Assembly: GCA_004369085.1 (NCBI GenBank)
Contig: ML210233.1
Location: 52,318 to 116,317, forward strand
Reading direction: 5' to 3'
DNA from: Coprinopsis marcescibilis
Taxonomy: Eukaryota > Basidiomycota > Agaricomycetes > Agaricales > Psathyrellaceae
DNA: 64,000 nt
Below, in pieces: positions 1-12,505 of this stretch; the first letter of the stretch is position 1; each line of letters begins with the position of its first letter. The notes under the pieces were generated by a model, which ran no database searches, was not told the DNA's origin, and worked only from the letters and a program-made list of their open reading frames with translations. The translations under genes and the position numbers were made by a program.

Positions 1-1152
1 TGAATTAAACACTCAGGGTTATGCAAGGGAGAACGCTCAAGCAACGAGTCTCCGAGCCTGAATCCTCTGATGCAGAACTATCGATCCGGTCTCCTAATCA
101 ACCTCCGAGGGTACCAAGTAAAGCATTCGCCTTCATTCTTCACTCCTACTAACGATGGCCAGAACGTGGCAGTGGTCTCCTCTCGCTTGAGAGAGTCCCT
201 GGCACGGATTACAGATGGAGACAGCATCTCTGCACCAACGAAGTTAGTCATTTCTCAAGAGTTTTTTAGGCTTAATAGTTGACAGCCACCGTTCCTCGTC
301 AGTGCCCAGGCCGAGCACCAGACGTAATCCTGAGGTCTGTCTTGTGTCTGTATGCAGTGTCTTGCCCCAGGAGAATTTCCGCCTCTGCTCTGCTTCGTTC
401 CCACCGTTCCTTGCATGTATTTCTTTTTCCAGCTTCTATTGTGCTATTTATGACCTTGTCGATATCTCAAAGGGAAAAGTATTTTATATAATTGGTAGTG
501 TGGCCGGCGTTTCCGGTTTTGCGAGAGGATCTGTAGGCCTAAAGACTGAACTGTCTTTTCACGGCGACGAAGAAAGTAAACCTCGAACGAGGAGAAAGTT
601 CTCCAGCTCGAAACTCACCACAGCTGGGGCAGCCCCACATCCTCGGTGGCGTTTCTTTCTCCGCCCCTCTTGAATTGCCGAGTGTCGACTTGCGTTCGGA
701 ATTTCCATCACCCTGCCAAACTGGTTAAGTGAGTCACTTTGGCTTATCACGCGTGGATGCTTACTTCTTTTCTGCGTCGAACCTTGTGGACGGCTTCATA
801 CGTTCACTGGTCCGTGTCCCTGTACTGGCTCCCTGATAATTTAAATACTGCGGGTATTACATCTTTGCTGTGTGAACACCGGGCGCCTCGCGCGTCGTTC
901 TGCGTTTCCCCCCGGTTTTTTGGAACCCACTTGAACTCGTGCACAGAGCTTTCCTCTTGTGTGTTTTGGAACGGTTGGGTTTGCTGCGACTGGTCTGTGG
1001 CTCCGAAGCGTGGTATCATAACTGCCTCGTTGTAATCGCGCAAAGTTCGCACTATCTGTCGCTGCCGTCGATGAAGTTGGGGTCGACCTTCCTTCTCTGC
1101 ACGCTTCTCTTGATATTGCCCCTCACCCTTAGAGACACTGTCTGGCCCTGTG
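1..1152. other. no recognised gene; possible leader region
   Basis: No convincing coding exon was found on either strand. The longest open stretch is a 123-codon frame at 302-673 with no family resemblance. The sequence could be upstream leader or promoter for the spliced locus that follows, but nothing decisive is visible. Confidence 0.4.
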
Positions 1153-2618
1153 ATGATTGATATGAATACGATTGCCGGTGAGTGCGCTTCTATCTCTTAG
1201 TTCTATTTTGAATATATTATCGACCAGGTCTAGACCACTACAATCAAGTAACCATCCTCAGATGTGATTGCGTACATACGCAGATCCGGAGGGTATTGCG
1301 AAACTGAACCGAATAGTAGGCCCGGGTTGGAGGCTTTTCCATGTGACTATAGACTATAGTAACACCCTCAGGCAGGCTGTGTGTGTATATATATGCGTGT
1401 GTGTGCTACGTGCTGAATCCAGAAGTTGCACTTTGAAAATTCTTGAACCCTTTCCTTTTTATTGTATGTGTCCTTCAAAGTTCTCGTACACGCCTTCCCG
1501 GATCCGTCAATGAAGGTGAAGTCGAAGTGCTTAGATTAAGGTTGAGCCAACCGCTTCATCTCCGTCCATGACATTTGCATCTCATCTCTCCCGTGCATCC
1601 TCAAAAGTATGAAAAGAGTTCAACGTCCGGGATACAAGTGTAGAGCTTAAATTAATTTCTCTCCTGGGCCCTGGTCTATTCCTTGGCGCTATTTACATTG
1701 TGAAGGGAACTTGGAGCCGGTGTTGAGTTTACTGGATATCAAGTTGGCGTTGACGTTGATTAATCTCTACACTCCAAGTAGATAATACCCCTGGGGACTC
1801 GTGTTGTGTCTTGCAGTATGCTATCGATATCAGTTATTTAATTTACACGAGTGTAGACCTCCTCATACTATGAACCAAGCCCCCATTGGAATATAGAAGG
1901 ACGGCAAAGCATGAAGAGCGACATTCTTCAACTGTGGAATGAATGGTCTTGGTCGCTTGGTTTTCCTGGAGCAATTGACATGAGGATGGCACGGGGTGCT
2001 ATGTCTGTAATCGTCCAGGGTTGTGGGTCGTTCAAAATTCCTTACTAGGCTATATGAGGCTCATGACACTCAGTTTCTCGTCGTGTGGCACACTTGTTAA
2101 CGCGGAGATCAAGACTGGTGATATCCTGCCTTTTCGAAAACGAGGTGCACTGCGAGCAAGGGTTTCAAAGTTAGTCGACTGATCGCAGGGAGACCTGAGA
2201 AGGCTATAATAAATCGAAAACGAACTCTGATTTCCTGAAGCATCTCTCCTTTGAAATCACCAACCTTGGCAACCCAGTTTGCTCCGCAATAAGCCGCAAA
2301 CTATCACCTTTTCAGCGGTATCTCCCTCGTGATGAGCTGTTTTCTGATTTTAAACTGACCGTTCTCGTTAAACAGATCAACGAAAGTGGACGCCTGTCTT
2401 TGTCAGTAGTTTCAGGTAAGAACCAAAACTGGCAAGGTCGTGTATTCTAATTTCCGCTTTCATTAGACTGGCAGGAGAACGGATCCAGTGATTGCCACTT
2501 TATTGCACACGTTCGTGATCATGAAGCTTACAACTTGAAGTTCATTCGTTGGGCCAAATTTCTTTATGAGGCATCTGGAAGTCTTCTAATATCGAAAGAA
2601 GTGGCAGCCGTTGGTTGA
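1153..2618 (+). CDS. probable spliced gene or decayed gene, family not recognised
   Basis: Several coding-like stretches are joined by plausible fungal introns, but the complete structure is unresolved. An ATG at 1153 opens a short exon ending at a GTGAGT donor (1178). The intron 1178-1227 ends in CAG and the frame continues for about 25 codons. An open stretch around 1857-2043 follows a GTGTAG acceptor. The best-supported part is the 3' end: open frame 2199-2415, intron 2416-2466 (GTAAGA to CATTAG, 51 bases), then 51 in-frame codons to TGA at 2616-2618. Stops and frame changes between these blocks mean it may be a pseudogene. No domain was recognised, and the blocks are too short to show up in simple open-frame scans. 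The span and internal exons are tentative. Confidence 0.35.
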
Positions 2619-3406
2619 GGTTCTGCCAGTGTCGAGCGTTGGATACGCGATTCGAACGGCTGTTCCGTGAAATCCAAGTGGGTTCTTGAGTTATACGTTG
2701 AATTCGTGTGACGACCTTGATTCTCAGGAGCGGAGCTTGAAAGGGACGCGTTGTTTGGGAATATTTGCTCACGGTCTAGACTCCTTCTATGGGGGTCCAT
2801 GGCAATTCCAATTTCCAGTTCGACTGCATTCCTTCACTGCCGCCATCTTCGTCCTGGACCTTTCGACGTATTCGGCCCACAACATTTCTTCGACTCAGAA
2901 GATTGGGGGGCTACGACGATATGGCCTTGCCGACCTCGGCATCTATGTGGCGCCGGTCAAAGAACATTCTGGAAGGAAGTTGAACTTGAAGGAGAGGGAG
3001 AGTGAGGCTGAGTGAGGGAGCAGGGTGTGGAGGAGAGCGCCCGTCCAACAGTGCCAAAAGCTTACTTGGAGACATGGATGATGAATTCTGGAAGACTACA
3101 GATTAGTATGTGTTGTTACTTTGAACGTCTCCAATACGATCGCTTTCAAACTCTTCAAAGTATTTGAGCTTGATCTAAAGCTTCAATGTACATTGCTCAC
3201 TGTGCGGTGATGCCATTTCTACTTCTCGGAAATGCGGTCGCTGGCCATCGATGGTGCGCAACGGCAATGGCAAGCATCGAGATAGAAGGAGTTCTGTAAG
3301 CCAGCGAGCACACGTGTTGTGCGGCAATTGCCGCATGGGTCCTCACTTAACACAGTGGGACGGAACAAGCTCAAATAGCGTCCTCCTATGTTAACCAGCC
3401 GTCAGT
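2619..3406. other. intergenic, nothing recognised
   Basis: Open frames here stay below about 110 codons, overlap each other on both strands and match no known family. The stretch probably contains the 3' end of the upstream locus and the promoter of the gene starting at 3407. Confidence 0.5.
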
Positions 3407-4691
3407 ATGGGCTCAGTACTCAGTCGCACGACATCGCCTCAATCTATGGCCACCCACCCCTCACTCCCGGTCCTAGATCCTTTCTCATCACAGACTATCG
3501 ACGTTTGTCGTGAAATCGAAGCAGATGCAGCCATTCCACTGATGGACGATGACGCTGCGTTGGCGCACACGGACGTCATTGATTTCAACCTTCCCCGCCC
3601 AAACTGTGGTCACCAGACAGAAGCCACCCCAAATGACCCTGCATTAACGCAATATTCCCCGGTAAGCCTTTTTACGCTGTCCTTTTCGGGGTACTATGGC
3701 AGTGTTGCGTATATATTACACCCGATTTCAAGAACTCTCTCTCTCTCTTCTACCCTTCTTTTCGTTCTTCGCTCCTTTGGCTGCTTGGTTTGGTTTGCAG
3801 TTTTCTCATATATCTGTCCTTTAGATATCCTTCAGTGCAGCTTTGAAGAGCTCCCCAACCTCTTCCTACAGCAGCTGCCTGGAATCTGATTCGTCGAACG
3901 AATCGATCCTATCTATTACGTCGACTCCAACGACCGTCGATCAATCCAGCTCGCGGCTAGAGCTCTCATCCAAGCCTATGGGCGCCACCCTATACACAAT
4001 ATCGTCTAATTCTAGTGAGCCACCTAAAATTCCAGGCGACGAAAACAAGAGCCAGGCGGGCAGTTCTCCCAACTCTCCTCCGTACTCGGAGCCACCCACC
4101 CCTTCCACGACTCTCACACCCTCTTCTGCCCCCTCAACCCCGCTCAGAATACCCGAAATGGCTTCTCTATCCAACATTATACTGCACTCCCCATCATCCC
4201 AGATTGTCGGCACCCCATTCGCAACCAACTGTACTCCATTTGAATATCCCTTCCCTTCGGAATATGGCAAAGGTTTCTTCTCATCACAAGCATCAACTTT
4301 GTCTTCCATGATGCAGCCACCTTCACCTTCGTGTTCACCGCCATTTTCCAACTTCTCCACAACTTCATGCACCCTCTCTCACCCGACAAATACCATGGCC
4401 TTGTCATTGTCAATGGCAGCGCCAACCGAACTCTCATTCCCTCAGGTCCCCCTGACCCATCCAAAAATGCGAATGACACCGCCTCCGGTCCCACCAGGGC
4501 TGATGAAGCGACGGAAGGACAAGTTCCAAATAAAGATGGCGAGCGCCGACTTCTCGATGCCCCAAATGAAGCAAACCGTACCGCATGATATGATCCTCCA
4601 CCACTCCCTGAGTGATACAGCGCTGAATACAAAGGTTTCGAAACCGACGACGGCCAAGCGTATTGACAACCTTGGCCCCATTTTATCGTGA
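3407..4691 (+). CDS. Ser/Pro-rich hypothetical protein
   Basis: Two exons encode about 373 residues. Exon 1 is 3407-3661 (85 codons, phase 0). The intron 3662-3824 (GTAAGC to CTTTAG) is unusually long for this window at 163 bases and is rich in CT runs. Exon 2 runs to a TGA at 4689-4691. Nearer AG sites at 3800, 3835 and 3840 were rejected because they give a stop or the wrong phase. The protein is very rich in Ser, Pro and Thr throughout and has no signal peptide or membrane segment. A more conserved-looking C-terminal patch carries PPPVPPGLMKRRKDKF followed by a hydrophobic/basic stretch. It is probably largely disordered. Function is unknown; a regulatory or scaffold role would be a guess. 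Confidence 0.7.
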
Positions 4692-5470
4692 CCTTTGATT
4701 CGCCTGTCCGGAAATTTTCTTTTTTCATTTCGTGCTTTACTGGGTTTATTGTGTCATCTCTTAGGGGGGTTTGGGTTGATCGATTTTTGGAGCTTGGAAG
4801 ACGTGTACACTGATCTATTCGCAATCTCGCATAACATTCATATATTTCCGAACAACATCGAACGCTTGGGACTGAAAAAAACATTACGGAAGGACCAATT
4901 TACCAATACCATTTTCGTTATTTTCTCTTTTATTTTAGGCTTTCTTACTTTCGCTATCTGTCTTACATAGGAGCATGTGTATGTTTTCTGCTGGCTTCGC
5001 TGGCCGGGGCCCTGTTTTTGTTGTTCATTCTAGCAACAGTGGGTGCTTGTGAATAGTAGTCCTTCACTGTACGGCTGGTAGTATACTAGTTAGTTACGCA
5101 GTCGCTCTGCACCAATACACGAGTTGGGTGTGTTACGTATAGTTGCGGGCGAAAGTACGGACTGCGTACCTCTGCGTGCTACCGTAGGCATTGGTTTGAG
5201 TAACATGCCGAGTTTCGGGTTGTGCTTGAAATTCCGAGGCCGTGTGATTTCCAGATACTTATTTGTGGGTGTGAACTGATGCCGTACTGACTTTGACCGG
5301 CAGGTAATTGATATCAACATCAATCAGCGGGCGCCTAAGTGACAACACCGCTTTATCGCAATCGCAGACAACCATCCTCCTTGACTTGGGGTACTACCTG
5401 CGCAGACTATAAGCTAGGAGCCACAGGTTTCACTAGTACTACTCGGCAGTAACGGAAGAACAAGCACACA
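4692..5470. other. intergenic between two plus-strand genes
   Basis: The first part is T-rich and AT-rich and probably holds the 3' UTR of the Ser/Pro-rich gene. The second part should hold the promoter of the BTB gene. No coding exon or repeat was recognised. Confidence 0.5.
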
Positions 5471-6602
5471 ATGGCGGACTCCAACGGCGACTCCAGGGAC
5501 ACCCCCATAGCCGTCGCCCAAACGAACTTGACTGCTTGGAAGATTGAGCCGCTGTTTGAAACGACGGACGGCGACATAATTCTCCAATCCTCTGACAAGG
5601 TCCAGTTCCGCGTCTTCAAAAACATTCTGTCCCTCGTCTCGCCATTCTTCCACAACATGTTCACCTTGCCGTCGCAAGCCGATCAGCCGCAAGTCCAAGT
5701 TGTAGAGTGCACAGAAGACGGCAGAGTGCTCCAAGTAATCCTCCAATGCTGCTATCCTCCAGTCGCAAGCTCAGCAGGTATGGCAGCCCCTAAAATCAAA
5801 GAGCTCGATTTGGACTTGACCTGGCGATGCCTCGAAGCTACAATCAAGTTCGAGCTGGAAACCGTCCAGCCTCGATTCGAGCAGCAATTCGGTGATTTGT
5901 GCTACGAGCAGCCCCTCGCTTGCTTCGCTATTTCGACTATCAGAGGGTGGAAGGAGCACGCAAAGAAGACCGCGGATCTGCTCCTGCAGATCGCCATTCC
6001 GTTTGGCTCTCCCGTGAAAGAGCTTGATGGACTTGCAGCATTCGACTTCCACCGACTCATTTCCTACCACATCTGCTGTGGGATGGCAGCTTCCAATGCA
6101 ATTTCCTTCACGAATGTCATCAAGCACGCCGCTTCGCTTCAAATCGGGAGCAAGCTCTGCTTTTTCTCTTGTCCGATTGTCCGAACAGAGAGAGCACCGT
6201 TACCTTTTCAGAAAGCGACTCTGAGGAAGAAGTGAAATTCGGCTTTACGCGGAGAATGAAAGAATACACAAGCGAAATGGCGCACAGCACACCCCGATGG
6301 TTCCGCAAATTTTTAAAGCGGTGCCAGCTTGCCTTGGAGAAGAGACCATATCTTCCAGCCAATGGGCATTTTCAAAATATACCCACTTTGAAGCCCATCG
6401 CCGAAGAAGCGGTAAAAGCAGCCGGACACTGCGCTTACTGCTCCCCTCGCGTTAGCAAGGACCTGGTTACGCTTGTAGTCAAGATCCTATGCCCTCTGGT
6501 TCGAATTGCGTTGGAGGAGGTATGTTGATTTGTCTTCTTCAGAAGGCGCTGACCTGAAGCTGACACCATCCTGTTTCCGAGTAGGTTCGGTTCGAGATTT
6601 GA
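5471..6602 (+). CDS. BTB/POZ-domain protein, with internal frame change
   Basis: The N-terminal part (about residues 25-110) reads as an agaric BTB/POZ domain: a phrase on the DGDIILQSSDKVQFRVFKN pattern, then LVSPFFHNMF. The C-terminal part (WFRKFLKRCQLALEKRP, then GHCAYCSP) matches the helical tail of large BTB families in Agaricomycetes. In such proteins BTB usually mediates dimerisation or cullin-3 binding; the family role is unknown. The two halves lie in different frames. Frame 1 runs from ATG 5471 to a stop at 6235, while the tail frame is open from before 6169. No convincing intron with correct phase joins them (a 134-base GTGGGA-to-TTTTCAG candidate, 6078-6211, would delete conserved sequence). 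A terminal intron 6520-6584 (GTATGT to GTAG) leads to a stop at 6600-6602. It is either a frameshifted allele, an assembly error or an unusual intron. Confidence 0.7.
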
Positions 6603-6800
6603 TTAAGAATTGCAAATTATCCGATATGCAAAAATCAAAATGTACAAAGTCGTATCAAGCATGTACAGTACAAATATAGTGACCACCGAGTGGTATATTC
6701 AGGATTAAATCGAGGAAGCAAGAGATTATGTGCAATAAATAGCATTATGCGTTTCATCGTGCGTATCCATTCCATAGGCGATGTCGTAAACTCGTCCGTA

Positions 6801-9667
6801 TCATTTATCAGCGAGTGGGGCAAGCTCCCAGTCAACGTCCTTGCGGGGTTTTTGAACCTTGTGTCTGCGAAGTAGATGGAGGGAGTGAGCGATTGATACA
6901 TCCATTAAAAATCGAACTGCATCGTACTTGGCATAGAGATGGCTCGTGACGCCCACAAGTTCAAAACGTCGGATCGATGTTCGGGGACAGCGCAAACAAG
7001 CAAGGACCTTTCCTACCTGCACATCCACTTGATCTTGATCTTCGGCAGAGCGGGGGAGCACAGTCGGCACCTCCATCTTCATTCTGACATCTTCGTTCAT
7101 GAAGAAGTCGATACCTTTCTTGGGTTGTTCCACCCAATGGCTAAAAGACCTTGTCAGCAGAGTACGCGGTCGACAGATTGAACGAACTACAAACATTTCT
7201 TCGAGATGAGACAAAACTGCATGTTCCGGGTGTGGTCCCGATGCATTGAAGGTCTTGCAGCGGCTACATGACCAGACATGTACAGTATCCTTGAGATTTG
7301 CCTCTAAATGCATGACCTCTCGCGTTTTCTCCTCGCCTACAAGTACAAACCGCCGACTCTCGTTCTCGCCACTCGGACGCCACAGCCTATAATCATGGCC
7401 ACGACAAAAATGTGCAATCTGGAGGCGTAGATAATTCAACGTCCGAGGAAAATAGATATAGATTGAGGGATAACACTCACAGCAGCTCTCCATGTGAAAG
7501 CGCAGTCTTGATGGTTTTTGGACAGAGCATTTGTCCTAGCTACCCAGGTCATACTATCTAGGTTGCACTCAGCCGTTCCGCACTTGAAACGAAGGTTCTT
7601 CTCATCCATCTCTGCGGCAGTTACAGCAGAAGGCTTTATCCCAGCCAGTTTGACAAGGCCAGCGGCAACCGCTGCTACAGTTGTATGATATCGGATTGTC
7701 GAAGGTCTTGGCTCGTTATATGGGATATGCGATGGTCTCCTTTCGTCCGTATTTGCGCAATGGTGTGCGCTCACCGCGGACCAACCTATCAAAAAAGACC
7801 GGTCACAGGCTGAAGCATTGCAAGCAAAGACTGATGTCGCAAGGTCCAGTATTTCGGGTCCAGAGTCTTCGGAATTTGGAACCAGCGCAAGCAAGTCCAG
7901 TTTTCGCTGAGTGAGGTAGTTCTCCACAAGGGTGGGAAACGATTTCGCCAATGTTTGGATATCCTCAGCCGCCACATCTTTATCGCTTTGAAGAGTTTCG
8001 TCGACAGTCCGCATGAGACACAGTTCCAAGAGGCTTGGATAAAATTGGAGGTCGCGAGGGGAATTCTTGGGGTCGTCCTTAAAGGTTTCGTAGAGGCTTC
8101 CCAGCTTGGCTTGCCGGGTGGCAACAATCGGACGCCTTTCCAAGTAGACTCTTCTCTTCTTTTCCTCGGAGACTGCTGGTTCCAGCTTGGTTCGAAGTTG
8201 CTTCCACACTTAATACGGAACAATGAAAAATAGAATTTGAGGAATATTTTGAACTGACCTCTATCTGTGACATTGCCCGTTCCCGAGCAAATCCCCTCTG
8301 TATAAATCGATAAAACGTCAAGATCGACTTTCGTGTAGCCAAGCGCCTTGAACCGGTCCTTAACGCTGAAGTTCTGCATAAGACAATGACTCGGGATAAA
8401 TGGATGACACACACACCATTGAAGCCTCTGGTCCCTCTGTTCAGCAGCTTTGGCATATCGGTCTACTTGGGAATCTCTGACCCAGGAGCGACATTGTCCC
8501 GCCTTCTGAAAATATATTTAAAGTAAATTCCGCAAAACCGAAACCACACCCGAGTTCTAGATCGTCGGCAGCGTACCTGTTGCATGTCTTCTACTATCTC
8601 GCGACGCCGTCTTTCAAACTCCTCCAGTGCGCGCTTTCCAGCTGCGCTGCGTCCCTTGGCCTTAAGAGCAGACCATTCGTTATGAATCTCAGCAATGTCT
8701 GGAGTCCAGTAGAATTTGCTACTACTCGTGTGCCCGTGAGCATTTCCGCCAACTGAGAGATAAAGGTTTGGAGATCAAAACAATAGAAAGAGAAGTTTCG
8801 CGCACCATTAGTATACGGTACATACCGCAAGACATCTTCGTTGAGCTGCGGGTATTCCTTTTGGAATTTGGAGCCCCACAACAAACTTTGTGTTCTTTTA
8901 GTGTCATGTCTGCCATTAGTGACGTTGTAGGACTTACTACTTCTTTTTGCAGCTCACGCAAACGCGCTTTCCAATTTGAAAGTCGGTTTTCGGCACGCCC
9001 TTCGTACCGCAAGACTGTTGTGCAAAATTTAGTGGACGTAGGCGGCAATGAGAAACCTCGTTACCCGACAAGATGATTCAAACAGCAGTGATGCCCATTG
9101 AGGCTCGGAGAAATGCGAAAACGGCTCAGGTGCGGCAAATCTTTCACGAGCAGCCTTCCACACCGTTTTTGCTATGGATGAAAACATCGTCGAAGCGAAC
9201 ATTTTGTTGGTCCTGGCCACACTGAGCAGTTCTTTTGGCGTTAAATAGCGAAGAATCTGTTGAGGTTGTTAGTACCCCTACCGTTCCATATATCTGCACC
9301 AATAACTGACCTCGAATAGAATGTCTAGAGGCATTGCGGGGAACAAGCTGAGGGTCTTTCGCCTTCCCCGCCTTGCTGGGATCTTAGCCTTAGACAAGTT
9401 CGGTGCCGGCTGCTTGGTTGTCGAAACTTTGCGACGTTTCGCGCTGGATGTCCCTTTTCTAACTACATAAATGTTCAGTTAACGACTCTGCAGATGTCTG
9501 AAAGCCTCACTTTCGAAATCGCTGTTTCCAAGGTCATCCTCATCCTCATCTGCCACCGACTCCTCGGACGCATCGCCATCCACAATACCCATGCCACAAG
9601 TTGTCGATTTAGCTTCAAGCTCTAGGGCCTTCAAGTTTGCGCGAGTTTGACCGCGAGTTACGCGCAT
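6801..9667 (-). CDS. F-box domain protein, many introns
   Basis: Start ATG at 9667 (MRVTRGQTRANL), an acidic N-terminal stretch, then intron 1 (GTGAGG to TGTAG) and a basic segment. The F-box follows: MPLDILFEI, intron, LRYLTPKELLSVARTNK, about residues 105-150. F-box proteins recruit substrates to SCF ubiquitin ligases through Skp1. After the box come short exons with Cys pairs (CGTKGVPKT, VCVSCKK), a Trp-rich block (FYWTPDIAEIHNEW) and a long exon at about 7490-8215. The late 54-base intron starting GTTTGT restores the phrase EEIHWVEQPKKGIDFF, a tail pattern common in agaric F-box proteins. The 3' end is ambiguous: reading straight through gives a stop at 6801, whereas splicing a 100-base intron (GTAGGA to ATGCAG) ends the protein near 6911. 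Substrate unknown. Confidence 0.8.
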
Positions 9668-10091
9668 GGCGTAGTCTTTCTCGCAATCGCTTTATTGTCG
9701 TCTTTGGTGGACCAGTCGAAGTCGAGGCTAGTCACGCGTCAGGAGGGCTAGGGAACTAACATAACACTAAAAGGTCCTCGCCAATGATGGGGCGGTCACG
9801 GTTGCCAAGCAAACTTCGGAGTCGGCTTGCAGGGAATTGAAGCAACCTTACACTCGTTGCAATGTGAAATTGACTATATAGTAATACACCCGGACACGAG
9901 AAAGAAAGTATGTCATAGTTATATTGGCAACGAAGCCGCCGCAAGCGTGCTGCACTCAGTGATACGAAAAGGATAGGGGTAACGACGGCGAGATAAAAAC
10001 GAGGTAAACAGAAATTCAGTGCTTTGCAATATTCCTTCTAATGTACCAAAGTCTACCAGAGACTTGGCCATTGTTGATTCCTCCAAGTTCG
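9668..10091. other. intergenic, nothing recognised
   Basis: Lies upstream of the F-box gene start and downstream of the DUF1996 gene stop, both on the minus strand. It should contain the F-box promoter and the DUF1996 3' UTR. No further gene seen. Confidence 0.5.
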
Positions 10092-12412
10092 CTAAAAATT
10101 CATGAAATGAGTCTTGTGATGATAGTTGTGAGCGTGTCTCCTCTTCCTGGTGAGCCGAGTAGTAAGCTTGGGCATGGGCGAGGTACCGTACTCCCCGACT
10201 GTAGATTCAGCTGGGATTTCCGGAGGTTGGAGAACCTCGACTTGTTCCTGTTCAGCAGCGAAGGAATCCGAGGAGTCCAATAAAACCGCGCGGGGCTGAA
10301 CAATGGCTGTGGGTTGAGACCCAGGAGCAGTGGCAGACGAGGGGTTGCCAGCGATGGTCGATGCTGAAGCGGGTGTAGGAGAGGGGGCATGAGAAGTGGC
10401 GGCGGCGTTACTGGAAGCCAGAGAACTCAGCGGAAGTGAGCTAGTTTCACTGGGTCTTGCCTCCGACCTTGCAGGAGTACCAGTGACCGCGGGAGAGACT
10501 ACATTGCCCATGGCAGTTGGCTTGTCTCCTGTATATGCGTATACAGGAGCAATGAGAGCTGGCGTGGCGGTGTCCGCTAGCACAGGAGCAGGTTTGCCCT
10601 CGCCGACGACAGGGTTGTTCCCAGGGAGTTTGGATAGGGTTCCAGTTGCTAAAGCAGAACACAAAATCAGGAACGCAGAGCATTGAAGCATATATCGATC
10701 GTGGCTACATACTCGCTTCGTCAATAGACTTCGTGATCCTGCAATGCCTGCCCGTCTTCAGCTCAAAGATGCCTTGGTCAGCGCAGCATTTGGCCTACAC
10801 GATCGTAAGCATCGTAGCTTCAATGCAACGTCTGTGTACTTACATCGCCGTACGGATTACAGTGACAGTTGTCAACAGCCTTTTGTAGAACGCCAGCGTC
10901 CCAGCCGTTTACGAAATCTGCAGAATGTCGAGCAATCAAGGAGGCGAATACCCCGCTAGGGACACAACTAACCTGCGTGGAAACCGTAGCCAGTGGGGTC
11001 ACCGTTGGAGAACCTGCGGAAGAAGATTGAGATTATAATTTCACCAATTCTCTTGTAACACGTACACGAAAGGCTGGGCAGAGTTCTTCGCTTGACTCCT
11101 GTATTTTTCGAAGCTATTAGAGTCCCAATAAACCTAAGGGGTCGATCATAAGTCGTATGCGAATGAATGAGGGAAGACTTCAAGTCACCTCAACAAAAAC
11201 ACGGGGTACTGTCTTGCTGAACTTCGGGTTGTTGCAGCTTCCACTATCCGGACCTCCAGAAGGAAACGCGAGATGTCCCTTGTGATCACCAGAGTCGAGG
11301 TTCTGTTGCAAATGGTAAGAGACTTGTACCGTATGATACAGTGACATTAAAGGCCTACCTTTCCATCCCAGCAACTGGGGAAGTTCTAGACAGGGTAAAA
11401 CTTTGAGCAAAGCATAATAGTCTCCGAGATGCAGTTCTGACGCACTATCTGGGATCTGATACCTGACGGGCAAGGTCGAGTGGGAAGCCCGGTGTGCCTC
11501 GTGCTGACGCCGCTGAAGTCAAGGCATAGATGGGAGACCGCTTGTTGAGCATAGTTCTTGGGGTCGTAACTACGCAAAGTCATATCACCTTGAAAATTAA
11601 ATAAGCAGAGTAAGATGAACGTATCATAGAAACGAGGTTGGAGCACGCACCGCTGATCATGCGAAACTTCATGGGTTGGATTAACGCTTTTCGTTAGCGT
11701 GGACACCACTAGCTTAAAGAACTCACATCGTCAGGGAACGCGGTGGTAGTGCCAGCCCTATCACTGAACAAATAATCTGGTGGTGAGATCAGCATCTCCC
11801 TGAGTAGTACGTCGTTGATGTTCTTAGCGTACATCTACAAGAGGAGATCAGGAACCGCATATGCATCCTGGGAAAAGGATATACATTACGACCCCGCCGT
11901 TCAAACTCGAAAAGGTTCCATTCTTCCATCTATTTGGGGGCGATTAGCCACTTGCACAATCGTAACGTGTTTTTTTACGAACTGGAAGTAGAGGTGCTGA
12001 GTGCAGGTGTTAGTGACGGATATGGGGGAGCAATCGTACGCCATGACTTACAGGAAACCAGTACGCCGACTTGTCTTGAGGAATCGGAATCGATGTGCAT
12101 GAACTTTGGCGTAGGGAAGCGGTAGACACAGTCATTCTGAAATTACTTCCGCCGACCACTATGTTCCGCGAATATAATCAATGAACAACGACGAAACAGA
12201 AGGTTTTATTCGGTATTATTCACCAGAATGAACATGGCTAGAGACCCTTCCTGGAGTCACGACAGGGTCTATACGTTCCGTCGTGATGAACTCTTAAAGC
12301 TTTTGTCAGTAAAGGCAGGGATGTGGATAAGCTGGCACTGACCAGTCCCCATGAGCCAATATGAGTTGGTCGAGGCTGCTAGTGCAAGAAGCACTGCCGT
12401 AGTAGCAATCAT
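10092..12412 (-). CDS. secreted DUF1996 protein with Ser/Thr/Pro-rich tail
   Basis: The gene starts at ATG 12412 with a signal peptide (MIATTAVLLALAAS) followed directly by the family's SYWLMG motif. Family landmarks then appear in order across about ten exons: TTERIDPVVTPGRVSSHVH, GGSNF, SIPIPQDKSAYW, LRSYDPKNYAQQA, LCLDFSGVSTRH, SGIRSQI, SGDHKGHLAFPSGGPDSGS, SNGDPTGYGFHADF, NGWDAGVLQKAVDNC. This is the complete DUF1996 fold, a fungal secreted family of uncertain biochemistry, possibly cell-wall or carbohydrate related. After the domain an intron leads to a low-complexity Ala/Ser/Thr/Pro-rich C-terminal tail of about 190 residues encoded at 10092-10670, ending in a basic His-rich stretch. 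Such tails are often O-glycosylated. A TATA-like box lies about 90 bases upstream. Confidence 0.88.
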
Positions 12413-12499
12413 TGTGGAACTGAGTTATTGGAAGGGTGAGGCGAAGGAGTGACAGTCCCAGCTGAACTCTGGCTCTGGAGAATCCTATGCTGGAACGCC

Positions 12500-12505
12500 T
12501 ATATA
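12500..12505 (-). promoter_or_regulatory. TATA-like box for DUF1996 gene
   Basis: TATATA read on the minus strand, about 90 bases upstream of the ATG at 12412. This spacing is typical for a fungal TATA box. Sequence evidence only. Confidence 0.4.

Noticed and set aside
302..673. 123-codon plus frame near the left end
   Set aside because: No family resemblance, no splice context and overlap with other short frames; it looks like chance.
4177..4884. 235-codon minus-strand frame opposite the Ser/Pro-rich gene
   Set aside because: It mirrors a low-complexity coding exon, has no domain wording, and the plus-strand gene has a consistent intron and a better protein.
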